Source: Acidimicrobiia bacterium (GTDB taxonomy: Bacteria > Actinomycetota > Acidimicrobiia > Acidimicrobiales > Ilumatobacteraceae). Taken from it: 5,309 nt of DNA. The notes below the pieces were generated by a model, which made no database searches, was not told the origin of the DNA, and saw only the letters and a list, made by a program, of their open reading frames with translations. This document shows positions 4,969 to 5,309 of the stretch, piece after piece (the first letter of the stretch is position 1; each line of letters opens with the position of its first letter). The stretch is taken from assembly GCA_010025655.1 (NCBI GenBank), contig RGSV01000088.1:1-5309 (forward strand), read 5' to 3'. The translations under genes and the position numbers were made by a program.

Positions 4969-5309
4969 ATGGCGCCACAGAGCACTGTTTGGGTGTTCGG
5001 TGACCAGTTGAATCGCGCGATTGGTGCCATGGCTCAAGCATCGCCCGCGACGCATCGTGTGCTCATCGTGAACGCTGCCGACAAGTTCGCCTCACGACCA
5101 TGGCACGCGGCACGCAGTGCGTTGATCTCACGGGCGATGGCTGCGTTTGCCGAAGAACTGCGCAGCGAGGGCTTTGAGGTCGACTACCGCGACGCACCAA
5201 CCATGCGAGCCGGCGTTGAAGCACATCGGCGCAAGTTTTCTCCCAATGAGCTGCGTGTCACCGAACCCAACTCTGTGACTGCGCGACGTCTGGTCGACGA
5301 TCTTGGCGC
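4969..5309 (+). CDS. Photolyase-related protein, N-terminal part (FeS-BCP / DPRP family), cut by window end
   Basis: An open frame of 113 codons runs without stop to the window edge. VWVFGDQLN (7-15) is the first strand of the deoxyribodipyrimidine photolyase-related (DPRP) family. It continues with VLIVNAADKF (31-40), RPWHAARSALISRAMAAFAEEL (44-65), which matches the family's K/R-rich helix with AM-x-x-F-A-E-E-L, then GFEVDYRDA (69-77). This is the antenna/Rossmann-like N-terminal domain; the FAD and iron-sulfur cluster domains lie beyond the edge. Characterised members are bacterial (6-4) photolyases or cryptochromes such as PhrB/CryB, which repair UV damage or sense blue light. ATG 4969 puts GDQLN at the normal distance from the N-terminus. 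It starts 10 bases after tadE with no clear Shine-Dalgarno or terminator between. Family fairly sure; repair versus signalling cannot be told from this part. Confidence 0.85.
   Translation, partial: MAPQSTVWVFGDQLNRAIGAMAQASPATHRVLIVNAADKFASRPWHAARSALISRAMAAFAEELRSEGFEVDYRDAPTMRAGVEAHRRKFSPNELRVTEPNSVTARRLVDDLG

Overview
The window holds about 5.3 kb of compact, GC-rich bacterial DNA with every recognisable gene on the + strand. Gene content and style (actinobacterial-type minimal Tad pilus genes, ATGA stop/start overlaps, hardly any intergenic space) suggest a high-GC Gram-positive, perhaps of the Acidimicrobiia/Ilumatobacter kind. The lineage is a guess from gene style, not a measured placement.

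Region 1 (1-82) is the last 26 codons of an unidentified gene that begins outside the window. Region 2 (139-1913) is a two-gene pseudouridine salvage operon: a PfkB-family kinase, probable PsuK, overlaps by ATGA the pseudouridine-5'-phosphate glycosidase PsuG. Together they would turn pseudouridine into uracil and ribose 5-phosphate.

A perfect 10-bp hairpin (1921-1949) lies between psuG and the next gene. Its 3' arm runs into the strong ribosome binding site of that gene.

Region 3 (1962-4958) is a small tight-adherence (Tad, type IVb pilus) operon: a TadZ/CpaE-like MinD-type ATPase, the TadA/CpaF secretion ATPase, one TadB-type membrane platform protein, a 63-residue Flp-like prepilin and a TadE-like pseudopilin. 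The ATPases and platform protein would extract the pilins from the membrane and assemble them. No TadC partner, prepilin peptidase, CpaB or TadF-like gene is present in this stretch; the next gene is unrelated. TadZ, TadA and TadB are chained by ATGA overlaps, and flp has its own strong Shine-Dalgarno. The best tadE start is a GTG inside flp, which gives the two prepilins almost matching leader peptides.

Region 4 (4969-5309) is the start of a photolyase-related gene (FeS-BCP / DPRP family) that runs off the window. It begins 10 bases after tadE and may be read through from the Tad operon.

I see no tRNA, rRNA, CRISPR array, insertion sequence or integrase. The main things to follow up are the hairpin over the tadZ ribosome binding site, the matching Flp/TadE leaders with the hidden GTG start, the single platform protein, and the TadZ ATPase without a P-loop lysine.
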